A DNA stretch of 64,000 nucleotides. Origin: Littorina saxatilis. Lineage: Eukaryota > Mollusca > Gastropoda > Littorinimorpha > Littorinidae. Positions 38,402-46,337 of this stretch are shown piece after piece (positions within the stretch are counted from its first letter, which is position 1; every line of letters begins with the position of its first letter). Location of the stretch: NCBI RefSeq assembly GCF_037325665.1, contig NC_090255.1, forward strand, positions 19,656,281-19,720,280. Direction: 5' to 3'. The position numbers and the translations under genes were made by a program. The notes under the pieces are model-generated. The model worked only from the letters and a program-made list of their open reading frames with translations. It did not search any database and was not told the DNA's origin.

Positions 38402-40633
38402 ATGCCAATGACAATGACAATGACAATTCTTTATTTTACGAGGGTAACAGAATAAGCATTGGTATACTTTTTTGCATCTGGCCCTCGCCCTAAAGAGGGA
38501 CTAAATCTACTATAATAACTACTACTACATACTTACATAATTAGTAAAACAGTATAAGTTTATGTACATAAGTGCATTATATGAAACATTGTAGTTTATA
38601 AATGTTCATGACAAGGTGCAAAGTAAACATTTGCAAGTCAATTAGAGTCAGAATACTATATGCAATAGTACATCAACTCTGTAAGACAATGGATATTATG
38701 CAGAACATCATAATTTCGTGAACAAAACAATAAATCAAAAGTGAGTGACTGTGTCCCAAAGGACATAACAATCAAGAATATACTATTTTCATTAAATGGG
38801 ATATATATTTGTTTTTGAAAGAATCTGTGCTGGTAGCTTCCCGTAAGGCATTCGGAAGAGCGTTCCAGAGACGGCCACCTGAATAAACTAGACTAGACTT
38901 AAATAAGTCTATCCTAGGAAGAGGAGTGTTAAATTTCATAAGGTGGTGTGAATTCTTCAAAGAGAACTTTGAACAAATGGTTTGGGGTAGAGTTTCGGAT
39001 ATGATTTTATGCATAAAGATTCCTTTGTTAAAAAGCAGTCTTGACTTTAGAGGTAAGATCCCTAAATGTATGTAGTCTAACTCTGTGAGGGTAGTGTGCT
39101 TTAGTAATACTACTTTTAGTGCTCTTTTATGTAATCTGCTGAGTGGTTTTAAGGAATTTTCACTTGCGGAGTCCCATAGAGTGGATGCGTAATCAATAAC
39201 AGATTGAATATGAGCAATGAAGAATAACTTTCTGGTTTGGCAGTTCAGGAAGTGTTTAATTCTAGATAAGAGATACACTTTCTTAGACACCACTTTACTA
39301 AGTTGCTCTATGTGGGTTGACCAAGACAAGTTGTTATCGATATTAACACCCAGCAGTTTGTGATGGTCGACTTTTTCCACTATTTCACCGTCTATCATTA
39401 AAGCAGGACCAGCTGAACAAATATTCTGGCGTTTTTGTCTTGTTGTTATCACCATATATTTGGTTTTCTTTGGGTTAAGAGACATATGGTTTAGTTCAGT
39501 CCACTCTGTCAACTGGTTTAAACTCCTTTGAAGTGATTCTGATAAGCGAGTTACATTTGTGTTGCTGGAGTGAATTGTGGTGTCATCTGCAAAAAGTTCA
39601 CATACATTTTGAATATGTAGGGGGAGGTCATTAATGTATATAGAGAAGAGGAGGGGTCCTAAAACCGATCCTTGTGGTACACCGTATTTTACTTCTTGCA
39701 TGCTCGACGCCGAGGCGTTTGTTAGTACAGTCTGTTGTCTGCCGGTGAGAAATGAACTAATAAGTTTGACAGTTTCGATTCCGACGCCATACAATGCAAA
39801 TTTTCTCAGTAATAACGTGTGATCAATAACGTCAAAGGCTTTAGCAAAATCAACAAAAATGGCACCACAGAATTCATTGTCGTTTATTTTCTCCAGCCAT
39901 TGATCAACAAGAGAAACTAAGGCAGTATGGCAGGAATGGTTAGCTCTAAAACCTGATTGTTTAGGGTGAAGTAAATTGTTTTGGTTAAGATGCATTAGAA
40001 TATGTTTGTTAATGTGTTTTTCAAGTGGTTTTGATAAAACAGACAATATTGAAATTGGCCTATAGTTTGATGGGTCTTTTTTATCACCTGATTTAAACAG
40101 AGGAATGACTTTAGCCTGTTTCAGGGCGACTGGGAAATAATTTTTGTCTAAACAAAGATTATAAAGGTAAGTGAGTGTTTCAGAAATTACAGGGGCTGAC
40201 AATTTAAGAATCCTACCATCGAGGCCGTCGATTCCCCGGGAGCCTGTTTGCTTAAGGTGTGTAAGTGCGTAAAAAACTTCAGGTACTGTAAGTAGAGGAA
40301 TATTCGCTTGACTTGAAACTTGTTTCGACTCACAATATTCTTCTAACACTTTCAAATTGTTCAAATTGGATTTGTCATTTGTAATAATTTTTTCAGCTAT
40401 TTTAGAAAAATGCGTGTTTAAATCATCAGGGGATATGTCCTTAACACAACTTGAATGACTGGCAATCGTTTTATTTGTAAGTTCATTTATTGCTTTCCAT
40501 ATATTCTTTGAATTTTGCTTTGATGACGCTAGGTCATGAAAGTACTTAATTTTTTTTGTTCGTTTAAGTGAGTTTACTTTATTTCTCTGTTCTCTATACT
40601 CTGCTTCCTTGCCAACTGATTTTAAGAAATCAC

Positions 40634-40671
<38 letters not shown>

Positions 40672-43600
40672 AGAGAGTGTGTGTTTTATTGTTATTTTTA
40701 CATTCAGGCGCGACCAGTAACCTTGAAAAAGCCAGAGACATGAAGAAAGTCATGCAGAAGTTGAGTAGAGGAGAGCCTAAAGCTAGGCTTCCCAAAGAAT
40801 GGCTTGGGAGGGATGAGACAAGGAACATTCTCCACTTAATTCCTCAGTCTCGTATTCGACTGGAACGCTACAAGCTTCAGCGTGAGTTCGTATTGTGTGT
40901 TATTTAAAAAAAACATTGTTTCAACAAATATCGTGCAAATGTGTTTGACCTACCATGGACATAGACATGTTGATGTACAATACCTCTTTTCTTTGTATAT
41001 TTTCTTCTTTGATTATGTATGTGCTAGTGAAAAATATATGTTTGTGAGACATATATAATTATATGCGTGAAATTATACGATCAGGTATATAATGAATTCA
41101 CATTAAATATTTGTTTGTGCCATGCTTTAAACCAGATCACACAAAACAAAAACAACGAAACATCACATTCATCAATACATGTCAATAAATAAAACCATTT
41201 CGTTATTTTATAACATCCTTATCAAGTGTTAAAATGTCAGCATTTCTTTACATAGGTAAGCCACACACACAACCTCATGTAGGCCTGATCCATCCACACG
41301 CACACCCACCCACAAAAACTCGCACACCTACATTCCCAGACACATATATATACCAAGACTCTTCCAAAAGCTTACTCCTACCTCCAACGCCCCCCCCCCC
41401 CCCCCCCTTCGCACATGTGCTCACACACACCCCATACCATTAAACCTTATGTTAATTGAAATACATTATACAAATTTCCTTATATATACATTTCTCGTTC
41501 CAATATAATATTCCAAAAATATCTCTCACCATATTTATATTTACTTATACACATTTTGGCAATCAAAATTATATAATTAATTATTTTATTTTATTGACTT
41601 CTAGGCTTTAACTGGTTACACAATTCAGTAGAGTGGAGAAAAGTGACACTCCTCTTACGATCGGAGTCCATTCCCCTCAGCCTTGAAGAAAAGTACGAAG
41701 AAAAGCAAGGCTGCCAGAAAAAAACCTAAATATCCTCAACTCGCATGATAAGATCGTGAGCAATGAAGACAGTGCAGTTTAACTTTTAGACGGGCAATCG
41801 TCATAGCTAAGTGCGTGTATGTTCATACATTCTTTTCAATATTCGGTGAATTTGGTCACACTGGGTCAACGGAGAATGGTGTGACAAGAACACAGTATAG
41901 AAACAACATTCCTTACAGGTTAGACAAAACGATACATTAAACAAAATACGAGAGAATCAACTTTTAAGACTTGAGAGTAATTGTTTGTGCAGAGTACAGA
42001 AAAACTCATCATAACATGTCAAACAAAACCCATTCCACGATGTGTGTCCTTTCTGTAGAAATCGTAGCTGCAGACCAGTAAACGTCAATGTGTTAACCGG
42101 TACTTTGCTAAGTTTTTCAGGTAAGAGACAGATAATTTGAAACATTTTATTGAAATGTTATACAGTAAAACCTCCCACTAACGACCTTGAAAATTTCCCA
42201 AAAAATGTGTCGTAAAAAGAAGGGGTCTTTATTGGGAGTTTGGGAGGTTTTAATTTTTTTTTTTTACAGGGGAGGCAACTGTTGGGCAGTTTAGTCTTTC
42301 AAATTGTTCGTAGTTATGTCCCTTGGCATGTGGGTTGTACTTCACTTTTTGACCACAAGCAAAGTACAAGGGCAATAACTTTATACGTGCTTGTTTATAG
42401 GTTATTGCTAGCCTTGGTGATATTGCAGACCAGCAGTATCGAGTTTTTGAGATGCCAGAGATTATCTGCGTGTTGGCAAATTTTAATTCTTTTTTGTTTG
42501 CTGAACCTGAGTCCGGTATATTGTTTTCAGGAGCTGCCAGAGGCAGTCTTGCTGTCTGCAAGGGAACTATACTGGGCAATCCGAAAAAGAGTGCAGGCTA
42601 CATCAACATGGACATAAAAGACAAAGACAGTAGTCATGCTGTTGAAGTCTTCTTTGTACCTGTACGCTCACGTACTTCAGGCACATTCTACCAAGAAGCC
42701 CGAGTGCAGTTCTACCTGAGTTTCAACCAGACAAACGGCTATGAAGCATTTGAGGTTTGGATCAGCAAAGCAAAAATAAATTACTGTATTCATATTGTCT
42801 AATCTGATGATGTGTATCGGCATAGGAGCTCTGTATCATTTGAAATAGTTTACTTTCTTTTGTAGCAGTGTTTGTGATATTGTCTCACACTTGTTGCTTC
42901 TCAGTATTGTGGTTCATTGGCATGGTGATGGTTTTTTCTGCTCCTATTTCTCTTGACACTGATTTCTCCTTTGCGTGTGGTTTCTGTTTATGGTATGCCT
43001 TTCTCTGCCGGTGTTTCCTGTAAAACTACGAGACGAGAAGTACACGCAAGGCGGACTTTTAAGTTAGCTTTATGACAGAGACACTGCTGAAGCATGTGTA
43101 AACAAGAGAGTTCAGTTCACAGATGGTTGTTAAAGTCCAACTCCCCTTCGCCGCACTGTCTCAGATCTGTTCAGCCGTTTACATGGGATAAGACTTTCAC
43201 TTCACGTGCTAACATACCAAAAAGGAACAGCCGGTGTAACACGAGAAAATTACTCCCACGAGATTTTTACTCCGGAGTAAACATTTCGTACGAAAAAGTT
43301 ACTCCCTTTACGAAAAAAAGCACTCCCCCATTGCACGAGAAAATTATTCCCCAAGACAGGTGAGTTCCGAGTAAACATTTCGTACAAAAATGTTACTCCC
43401 CTGACGAATAAATAACGAATAAATTACTTCACCCCAACACGAGTAATTTAACTTCCCATGCCAGGTGTACGAAATTTTTACTCCCTTGTCCCCTGTTAGT
43501 CTTGGTGGTGGAAGGGGTGGAGGGAGGGTAGCGCGACATTCGTTTGCGCGAGATCACTTATTGGCACTATCCCTTCGCCCGCATCCCATTTTTGCGTACG

Positions 43601-44154
43601 AGATTTTTACTGGAAGTAAAAAAAATGGGGAGTAAACATTTCGTGGAGGGAGTAATTTTTTCGTGCCTTTGGGAGTTCTTTTCTCGTACGAAAAGTGTAC
43701 TCGGAGTAAGAATTTCGTACGAAATATTTACTCCGGAGTAAATTTTTCGTGGAGTAAAAATTTCGTGTTACACCGGGATGCTCTCTGTGCACAGCAGTTT
43801 TCCTTTTTAGAATTAATTTCGTAAAAAGAACACTGGTGCTTTTTGTTTGAAAGGTCACCACAGCAAGCAGTCAGAATATTAATTATTGGGATGGTCATAT
43901 CCCATGTAAAAGCCTGACCAGATCTGAGCCTGAGGCGAACTGGGTTCACATGGCGCATTGAGCCCTTATCACAAAAGTGATGTTAACATATAACTGTGTT
44001 TTGCTTTTAGGTCCTGGAACTGCAAAGGGCTCAGTGTCCTGCCTGCAAGATCTGGGTTGAGATCACGACTGACCAGCAAAGTGTCACGTGCCATGGTAGA
44101 ACTCGTGGTGACAGACGCTGCGGGACGGACGTGTTCAGGCAAGTGACGAGGTGA
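19060..44154 (+). CDS. SAMD9-like: CARD-containing SAMD9-like protein, 9 exons, 1552 aa
   Basis: Assembled from exons 19060-19282, 21591-21707, 24471-24611, 25473-25562, 27229-30653, 34569-34689, 40708-40881, 42531-42754 and 44011-44154; all introns are GT-AG, phases are 1,1,1,1,0,1,1,0, and the lengths sum to 4656 bases plus stop. Domains: CARD (about 10-110), linker and beta-rich motif (about 113-190), LOTUS-like winged helix (about 195-275, by eye), Ser/Thr-rich linker, SIR2-like region (about 375-590), P-loop NTPase with degenerate Walker A GAGGSTMA (697-704) and Walker B VALVDGE (747-753), TPR-like helices (about 1050-1120), C-terminal OB-like region and Cys-rich tail. Length matches vertebrate SAMD9 (about 1590), an interferon-linked cytosolic antiviral translation inhibitor. 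SAM and AlbA_2 domains are not seen. A TGA in frame at 19042-19044 supports the start. Introns carry many transposons. Function as an immune sensor or effector is inference. Confidence 0.85.
19327..19693. repeat. Compound (TG)n(GA)n microsatellite in intron 1
   Basis: TG units with TATG and GGTA variants from 19327, a CG-rich patch near 19505-19560, then a GA tract about 19598-19674 and TG again to 19692. It begins about 45 bases after the exon 1 donor. Confidence 0.9.
19866..20190 (-). mobile_element. Probable LINE 3'-end remnant next to a GA tract
   Basis: The stretch GCAGCCCTCGCCCGTGAGGG at 19900 matches the conserved 3'-end block GGCCCTCGCCC of the minus-strand LINEs at 38.4 and 44.7 kb, in the same orientation and also right after GA-rich sequence. 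Only the UTR remains; there is no coding part. Confidence 0.5.
20216..20583 (+). mobile_element. ACATTTAGTCAAG-type repeat, subfamily B 3' half
   Basis: Matches the 3' body of the copy at 13731-14041, including the TTTACTCTAAAAATGT block and the end GACTAAATGTTTTATATCG. The 5' half is missing. Confidence 0.65.
20626..21503 (+). mobile_element. ACATTTAGTCAAG-type repeat, near full-length copy
   Basis: Palindromic head at 20626, TG tract 20685-20780, GATGACGTCATATCCGGC block, two paralogous AAAACATATA(A/G)ATATG blocks, and the end CGCCTTACGCGACTTG at 21503. It lies about 90 bp before exon 2 of the CARD gene. Confidence 0.9.
21591..21707 (+). CDS. Exon 2: end of the CARD
   Basis: Acceptor TTATATATAG (ends 21590), donor GTTTGT (21708), 117 bases, phase 1 to 1. 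Together with exon 1 it completes the canonical CARD end: [15 protein letters not shown] then FIVDQLES, matching the G-P-x-A-F-x-x-F-x-x-A-L pattern of helices 5-6. The intron inside the CARD lies at the conserved Gly codon. Confidence 0.85.
22211..22809 (+). repeat. Interspersed repeat with GGCC-rich core and duplicated TCGGAAACTA block
   Basis: Begins GAGTCACTTGAGAAAAAGTG, contains a (CCGG)n/CCGTCCGG tract (about 22268-22331) and two copies of the block AACGTTGG(A/G)CTTTTCTCGG with GGGCTCA(T/A)ATTTT about 290 bp apart. Ends CGAGCGTTTGCTCTTCTTG. I recall this element from gastropod genomes. Noncoding. Confidence 0.65.
22973..23220 (-). pseudogene. Possible RecQ-helicase-like transposon fragment in intron 2
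   Basis: A 75-codon minus-strand frame contains [18 protein letters not shown], reminiscent of the L-R-x-x-Q-x-E-x-x-x-x-L stretch ahead of the Walker A of RecQ-like helicases encoded by some invertebrate repeats. No Walker motif follows; the frame ends soon after. Flanking GGGAGATAACT motifs suggest it is part of a mobile element. Weak. Confidence 0.25.
23423..23800 (+). mobile_element. tRNA-derived SINE with 13-bp target duplication
   Basis: Head contains an A box (TAGCTCAGTCGGTAGCGCG) and B box-like GTGAGTTCGTCCC, typical of an RNA polymerase III tRNA promoter. Body about 300 bp, tail GCAGAAGAAGAAG. Flanked by ACTGGACTATCCA at 23410-23422 and 23801-23813, a clear retroposition duplication. 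It lies in intron 2. Confidence 0.95.
24471..24611 (+). CDS. Exon 3: linker exon of the CARD-SAMD9-like protein
   Basis: Acceptor ACTATGATCAG (ends 24470) and donor GTATGT (24612) give 141 bases, phase 1 to 1, reading [19 protein letters not shown] and onward. Ser/Thr/Gly-rich, no domain recognised, probably disordered. The donor runs straight into a (TG)n tract. Because length is a multiple of three, skipping it would keep the frame. Support is by phase agreement only. Confidence 0.6.
24612..24752. repeat. (TG)n tract fused to the exon 3 splice donor
   Basis: About 23 TG units start within the donor itself (GTATGTGTG) and a second TG run follows to about 24745. UG tracts in pre-mRNA are known binding sites for TDP-43 and CELF proteins. 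Confidence 0.8.
24935..25318 (+). mobile_element. ACATTTAGTCAAG-type repeat, internally deleted copy
   Basis: Degenerate head (TATGTTTTGACTATTTG), TG tract 24974-25073, GATGACGTCGTATCCG block, then a direct jump to the 3' end GCTTCATGCGACTTG. About 700 bp of the body are missing. Confidence 0.75.
25473..25562 (+). CDS. Exon 4: short beta-rich motif
   Basis: Acceptor TGATTTGCAG (ends 25472) and donor GTAAGA (25563), 90 bases, phase 1 to 1. It encodes alternating hydrophobic residues, QNVYVNVN then [13 protein letters not shown], which suggests beta strands; VIVG resembles the core tetrad of RHIM amyloid motifs but lacks the usual Gln. Also skippable without frame change. Confidence 0.65.
26129..26158. 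repeat. Poly-G run
   Basis: About 20 G, one A, then 7 G. Potential quadruplex-forming tract in intron 4; also a likely sequencing-error hot spot. Confidence 0.8.
26585..26830 (-). pseudogene. Degenerate DNA-transposon protein fragment in intron 4
   Basis: On the minus strand, [20 protein letters not shown] in one frame and, after a frame shift, [16 protein letters not shown] in another, with TQNPNES between them. The order C-x-x-G-x-TQN-x-NES followed by an A-rich helix ending FNDG is a pattern I remember from transposon-encoded proteins of molluscs and cnidarians, but I cannot name the superfamily. Broken and short. Confidence 0.4.
27229..30653 (+). CDS. Exon 5: core of the SAMD9-like protein (1142 codons)
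   Basis: Acceptor TTCCCCAG (ends 27228), donor GTAAGA (30654), phase 1 to 0. The first about 80 residues resemble a LOTUS/OST-HTH winged helix, ending [16 protein letters not shown] then [10 protein letters not shown] charged Ser/Thr-rich linker follows. Then come family hallmarks of SAMD9/SAMD9[24 protein letters not shown] and [10 protein letters not shown] (SIR2-like region), [14 protein letters not shown], the P-loop [19 protein letters not shown] at 28737 and on, Walker B at about 28890-28915, AVVFLYVRR (sensor-like strand), and helical repeats [14 protein letters not shown]. The Walker A lacks Lys, as I recall for human SAMD9 too. A single long exon mirrors the intronless coding region of vertebrate SAMD9. 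Confidence 0.9.
31663..32226 (+). mobile_element. ACATTTAGTCAAG-type repeat, 3'-truncated copy
   Basis: Head partly present (CTAGTCAAAACTTGACTAAATG), short TG tract 31721-31763, GATGACGTCATATCCGGC block and first AAACATATAAATATG block; then truncated, joining a GGAACGGTAAGTGTC sequence. Confidence 0.8.
32440..32607 (+). CDS. Putative terminal exon of a transposon protein
   Basis: After the acceptor TGCATGTTTCAG (ends 32439) a frame encodes [18 protein letters not shown], then [14 protein letters not shown] and RGHYFF with TAA. This small beta-barrel-like C-terminal domain (V-x-V-x-F-L-x-R ... F-x-W-P-x-x-x-D-x-S-x-V) is one I associate with C-termini of transposase-type proteins of invertebrates. 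It lies within the TIR-bounded element, so it most likely belongs to it rather than to the CARD gene. No upstream exons were recognised. Confidence 0.45.
   Translation: MQEIRPDELVVTFLRRKPEGNYYCFPGIDDISLVPTSDATMIRDPTFNARGHYFF
32826..32857. repeat. Poly-T run
   Basis: About 32 T in a row within the DNA transposon; nothing else notable. Confidence 0.8.
32907..33382 (+). mobile_element. 476-bp SINE-like retroposon with 14-bp target duplication
   Basis: Starts CCGCAGTGGGGCACTGCGG (a hairpin-forming head), ends in GGACGTTAAGCAACAAATAA with (ACAA)n tail. Flanked by ACCTAAGAAGAATC at 32893-32906 and 33383-33396. The 3' end GACGTTAA(G/A)CA is shared with the element at 58534-59370, hinting at a common LINE partner. 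Confidence 0.9.
34475..34507. repeat. (TG)n tract upstream of exon 6
   Basis: About 16 TG units, 60 bp before the exon 6 acceptor. Confidence 0.8.
34569..34689 (+). CDS. Exon 6: SAMD9-family C-terminal helices
   Basis: Acceptor TTGATGTCAG (ends 34568), donor GTACGT (34690), 121 bases, phase 0 to 1. Encodes [15 protein letters not shown] then [19 protein letters not shown], matching the conserved W-H then A-x-F-Y-x-x-V-L segment before the C-terminal region of SAMD9. Confidence 0.85.
34821..35200 (+). mobile_element. tRNA-derived SINE with 14-bp target duplication
   Basis: Same family as 23423-23800 and about 95 percent alike by eye. Same A and B boxes and GAAGAAGAAG tail. Flanked by ATAGGTAAAAGAGA at 34807-34820 and 35201-35214. 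In intron 6. Confidence 0.95.
35405..35819 (-). mobile_element. tRNA-derived SINE, minus strand, second subtype
   Basis: The tRNA-like head (reverse complement of GGGGCGGGGATGTAGCTCAG) ends at 35819 and the first half matches the other two SINEs. The 3' half is different: it contains the CACGATTGACAAAAGGG-type block shared with 58860-58945 and ends in a (TGAT)n tail at 35405-35419. So one head is combined with two 3' bodies. Confidence 0.85.
36035..36390 (+). mobile_element. ACATTTAGTCAAG-type repeat, subfamily B 3' half
   Basis: Starts in CATTTCAGCTTTGAAGCTT, contains the TACATAGATATATATCACG block, and ends GATATTGCTTCACACGACTTG. No head. Confidence 0.65.
36496..36622. mobile_element. 127-bp hairpin MITE
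   Basis: Inverted arms of about 27 bp: ATGGCTTGCTGTGTCGTACC at 36496 and its near complement ending GTAAGCCAT at 36622 (one mismatch). The loop is AT-rich. A likely miniature element; superfamily unknown. Confidence 0.7.
36623..38343. other. Intron 6 sequence without recognised gene
   Basis: No coding structure. The minus-strand stretch 37330-37110 begins TACAGGGTGACTCAAAAAAA, which resembles the terminal part of mariner/IS630-type or viral-like repeat remnants, but no transposase is readable. Confidence 0.4.
38344..38400. repeat. (GA)n microsatellite bordering a LINE
   Basis: GA tract ending exactly at the 3' end of the minus-strand LINE at 38401. Confidence 0.9.
38401..40637 (-). mobile_element. 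5'-truncated CR1/Rex-type LINE with intact 530-codon RT frame
   Basis: The minus-strand frame 40364-38772 is uninterrupted and covers the reverse transcriptase: [43 protein letters not shown] and FADDT, then the thumb and C-terminal part with [19 protein letters not shown]. Open frame continues upstream into the linker between endonuclease and RT (to about 40637), where the copy is cut. The 3' UTR ends in an (ATTGTC)n-like tail at 38401-38428. GA tracts touch both ends. Lack of stops suggests recent insertion into intron 6, in antisense to the CARD gene. Confidence 0.9.
40638..40676. repeat. (GA)n microsatellite bordering the LINE and exon 7
   Basis: GA tract on the 5' side of the minus-strand LINE and 31 bp upstream of the exon 7 acceptor. 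Confidence 0.9.
40708..40881 (+). CDS. Exon 7: SAMD9-family C-terminal segment
   Basis: Acceptor TTTTTACATTCAG (ends 40707), donor GTGAGT (40882), 174 bases, phase 1 to 1. Encodes basic helical sequence with [13 protein letters not shown] and [18 protein letters not shown], the position of the S/K-x-x-L-G-x-G-x-x-L-x-x-I-V segment in SAMD9. A minus-strand LINE and GA tract lie just upstream. Confidence 0.85.
40882..42160. other. Intron 7 sequence without recognised gene
   Basis: AT-rich, with a CA/CCCA-rich stretch at 41262-41345 and a C-run at 41391-41407. No coding structure. Confidence 0.5.
42162..42252. mobile_element. Small TIR element, about 90 bp
   Basis: ACAGTAAAACCTCCCA at 42162 and TGGGAGGTTTTA ending 42252 form inverted ends of about 11 bp; the core AACGACC...GGGTC is of the kind found in MITEs with CAGT-type termini. 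Confidence 0.5.
42531..42754 (+). CDS. Exon 8: OB-like C-terminal region
   Basis: Acceptor ATTGTTTTCAG (ends 42530), donor GTTTGG (42755, weak), 224 bases, phase 1 to 0. Encodes [18 protein letters not shown] then VEVFFVPV and [18 protein letters not shown]; the last matches the V-x-F-Y-L-G-F-S-I end of SAMD9. Read-through past the weak donor would add 16 residues and stop at about 42800, so an alternative C-terminus is possible. Confidence 0.8.
43231..43776. mobile_element. Foldback element with repeated TACTCC/TCGTACGA motifs in intron 8
   Basis: Inverted ends CCGGTGTAACACGA (43231-43244) and TCGTGTTACACCGG (43763-43776). The interior repeats short palindromes (ACTCCGGAGTAAA, TTTCGTACGAAA) and ACGAGAAAATTACTCCC in both orientations. 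No transposase. Confidence 0.75.
44011..44154 (+). CDS. Exon 9: cysteine-rich C-terminal tail and stop
   Basis: Acceptor TTTTGCTTTTAG (ends 44010) in phase 0; 47 codons then TGA at 44152-44154. Encodes [17 protein letters not shown] then SVTCHG and RRCG: a CxxC pair and two later Cys, possibly a small zinc site not present in vertebrate SAMD9 as far as I recall. No AATAAA within the next 200 bases, so the 3' UTR end is unknown. Confidence 0.65.
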   Translation, partial: VLELQRAQCPACKIWVEITTDQQSVTCHGRTRGDRRCGTDVFRQVTR

Positions 44155-44363
44155 TTTCTTCATCAAGCGGCAGAGGATATCCAAAAAAAACTGATTGAGT
44201 CAAGCGCTGTCACATTCTTGACAAAGCACACATGTCCAGAGGTTCAGACTAAAACATTTGGTTGAAGTTGTTTTTAATGTGTCAATGGTGTGTACATGTA
44301 TATCCAAATGTCTGTAAACTGTATTGGTTAAATGATTTAAACATGTTTCTCAATCCCGTCCAT

Positions 44364-44583
44364 AAGTGAGACATGGATGTGTTCATGACTGAATGCGTAA
44401 GCACAATGCAAGGAATGGCCAGAGAGGTATGTGGGAGGTGTGTTTATAACCTGCCCTGTTATATAGTGCTATATGTCTTATGTAAAAACAATGTCCTGTT
44501 TGTATTATTGTTATGTACCACGCCTGAATTTCTCTATGAGATGATAAAGTATTCTTATTCTTATTCTTATTCTTATTCTTACT
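44364..44583 (+). mobile_element. LINE or SINE 3'-end fragment with (TTATTC)n tail
   Basis: Ends CTATGAGATGATAAAGTATTC followed by six to seven TATTCT units, the tail architecture of several invertebrate LINEs. It starts within 210 bp of the CARD gene stop codon and could lie in its 3' UTR. No coding part. Confidence 0.55.
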
Positions 44584-44700
44584 GGTTTTGACTTTGTAAC
44601 CACTCATTTGTTTCAGTGTTTCATTTTGCCCTTAATTTTGTTCCTCCGTAAATTTACCATAGTTGTTATTTTTCGATTTTTCTGAGGAGAGAGAAAGAGA

Positions 44701-46337
44701 TTTTTTTTTTTAATTGAAATTTATTTTACGAGGGTGACAGAATAAGCAATGTATACATGCTTTTTTACATCCGGCCCTCGCCCATTGAGGGGTAACAAAC
44801 AAGAAGAAATAAAAGATAAGTTTAACTATAGTACAAATGACATACTTACCATAATTAACATGTCAAGCAACCAATAAGACATTTTAAGATGCATTAGGAT
44901 TCTTTAGCAATGCTTGAAAATTATATATAACAGAGAAATATATGTTTGTATAAAAAAAATATTTAAAAAAATCCTTCATGTATTATATATAATCATGTTT
45001 TTCAATATAATCAGAGAGTACAGGTATATTTTGCCAGCTGCTTGATAATATTTCTTATAAGTTTTGTACGAGACTGTAGATGTTTCACGACGGCTTTAGC
45101 CGGAGTGAAACAGCAGCAGTCGAGTGTGCAAGAAAACTCTCTGTCACACGACTAGCTCGTAATGGCGATTATGTCTCACAGCTTCAACAGAGGAGAGAAC
45201 AAACACATTTTGCGTACTCACGCTTGATAAACCTATAAACACAGGAGCAGCCATTGTGGAGAGATCTACTTTTTGACGAAAGTGACCGAACAACTATAAA
45301 TGACGTCTCGGTATATGTGAATGACGTCACAGTCATCTCACAGTCTGTATCTTTTGAAGCATTGCAATCTTCATGACGTCTTTCTGTGTCTGCATCCGCG
45401 AAATGTTTGTTCTTTCCGGGATCTTTGTCATGAATCTATGTTCATAACTCTGTCCTTCTAGATTCAGACTAACAGGCCTCCTGAGCGAGCCACTTTCCAA
45501 GGGCAGCTAAATTCGCGTATGGAAACAGTACTGTCGTCTGGGATGCCGTTTTCAGTATTCTCAGCGTTGAAGAATTTGTAAAGAGAAGAAACGATAACAG
45601 CAGGAGAAATAAAAGTCGTGTGTGCATTTTGGGGTTTTTGGAGGGACGATTTCGAGTTTGAATCCGTTCTTGCACATGCTCCAAAGCGTGTAACATACAA
45701 TCTTGCACACGTTTGCTTTAGTAGTGGCAAAGAAGGAAAGCGTGTGACATCATGTAATATTCCTTGAAAGATGTTTCATGAATTCGTAATTTAATCATAT
45801 TTGGAATGGCGTTCCACATAATTGCTCCAGAATATGATAGACTCGACTTGTACAGGTCAATTCTTGGAGTTGGGGTAATTAATGTGTTACATTTTCTGTA
45901 ATGATTTATAGGCAATTTGAGGCAATGAGTGTAGGTGCATTCCCTGACATAATTCGGTACATCATCACACCTTTGTTATATGCAAATCTATCTTTGATAG
46001 GAAGAATTTGCAATCGTTTATAATCAGTCATGGAAAGAGATGTATTTTTTAAAATAATTAATTTAACAGCTCGTCTATGTAAACTGCCCAAGTGTTTAAA
46101 AGAATTTGCACTTGCAGAGTCCCACGCTGTGGAAGCATAGTCAATAGCTGACTGAATATGTGCGAAGGTCTAAAGTTTGATTTTTGATAACTGAAATATT
46201 TTTTTGGATGTGTTTTTACAAAGTGTATCTGCATGTTTTGACCAAGACAGGTTATTGTCAATAGTTATTCCCAAGACTTTATGGCTATCAACTTCGGTAA
46301 CATGTTGATTTCGTATTAGCAATGTATTATTATATTA
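44701..46337 (-). mobile_element. LINE remnant (CR1/Rex-type) between GA tracts, with nested insertion
   Basis: The 3' end (44712 and on) is alike to the LINE at 38401 (TTTATTTTACGAGGGTGACAG, GGCCCTCGCCC). Minus-strand frames at 46091-45906 and 45915-45718 encode RRAVKLIILKNTSLSMTDY and PRIDLYKSSLSYSGAIMWN; the frame is broken at several places. A foreign segment (about 45060-45715) interrupts the 3' UTR; its start TTTCACGACGGCTTTAGCCG forms a hairpin. GA tracts lie at both outer ends. Confidence 0.75.

Noticed and set aside
45464-45730. Minus-strand ORFs, one with a hydrophobic Leu-rich stretch, as secreted-protein gene
   Set aside because: They lie in the foreign segment nested in a LINE remnant, overlap in several frames and have no splice or homology support.
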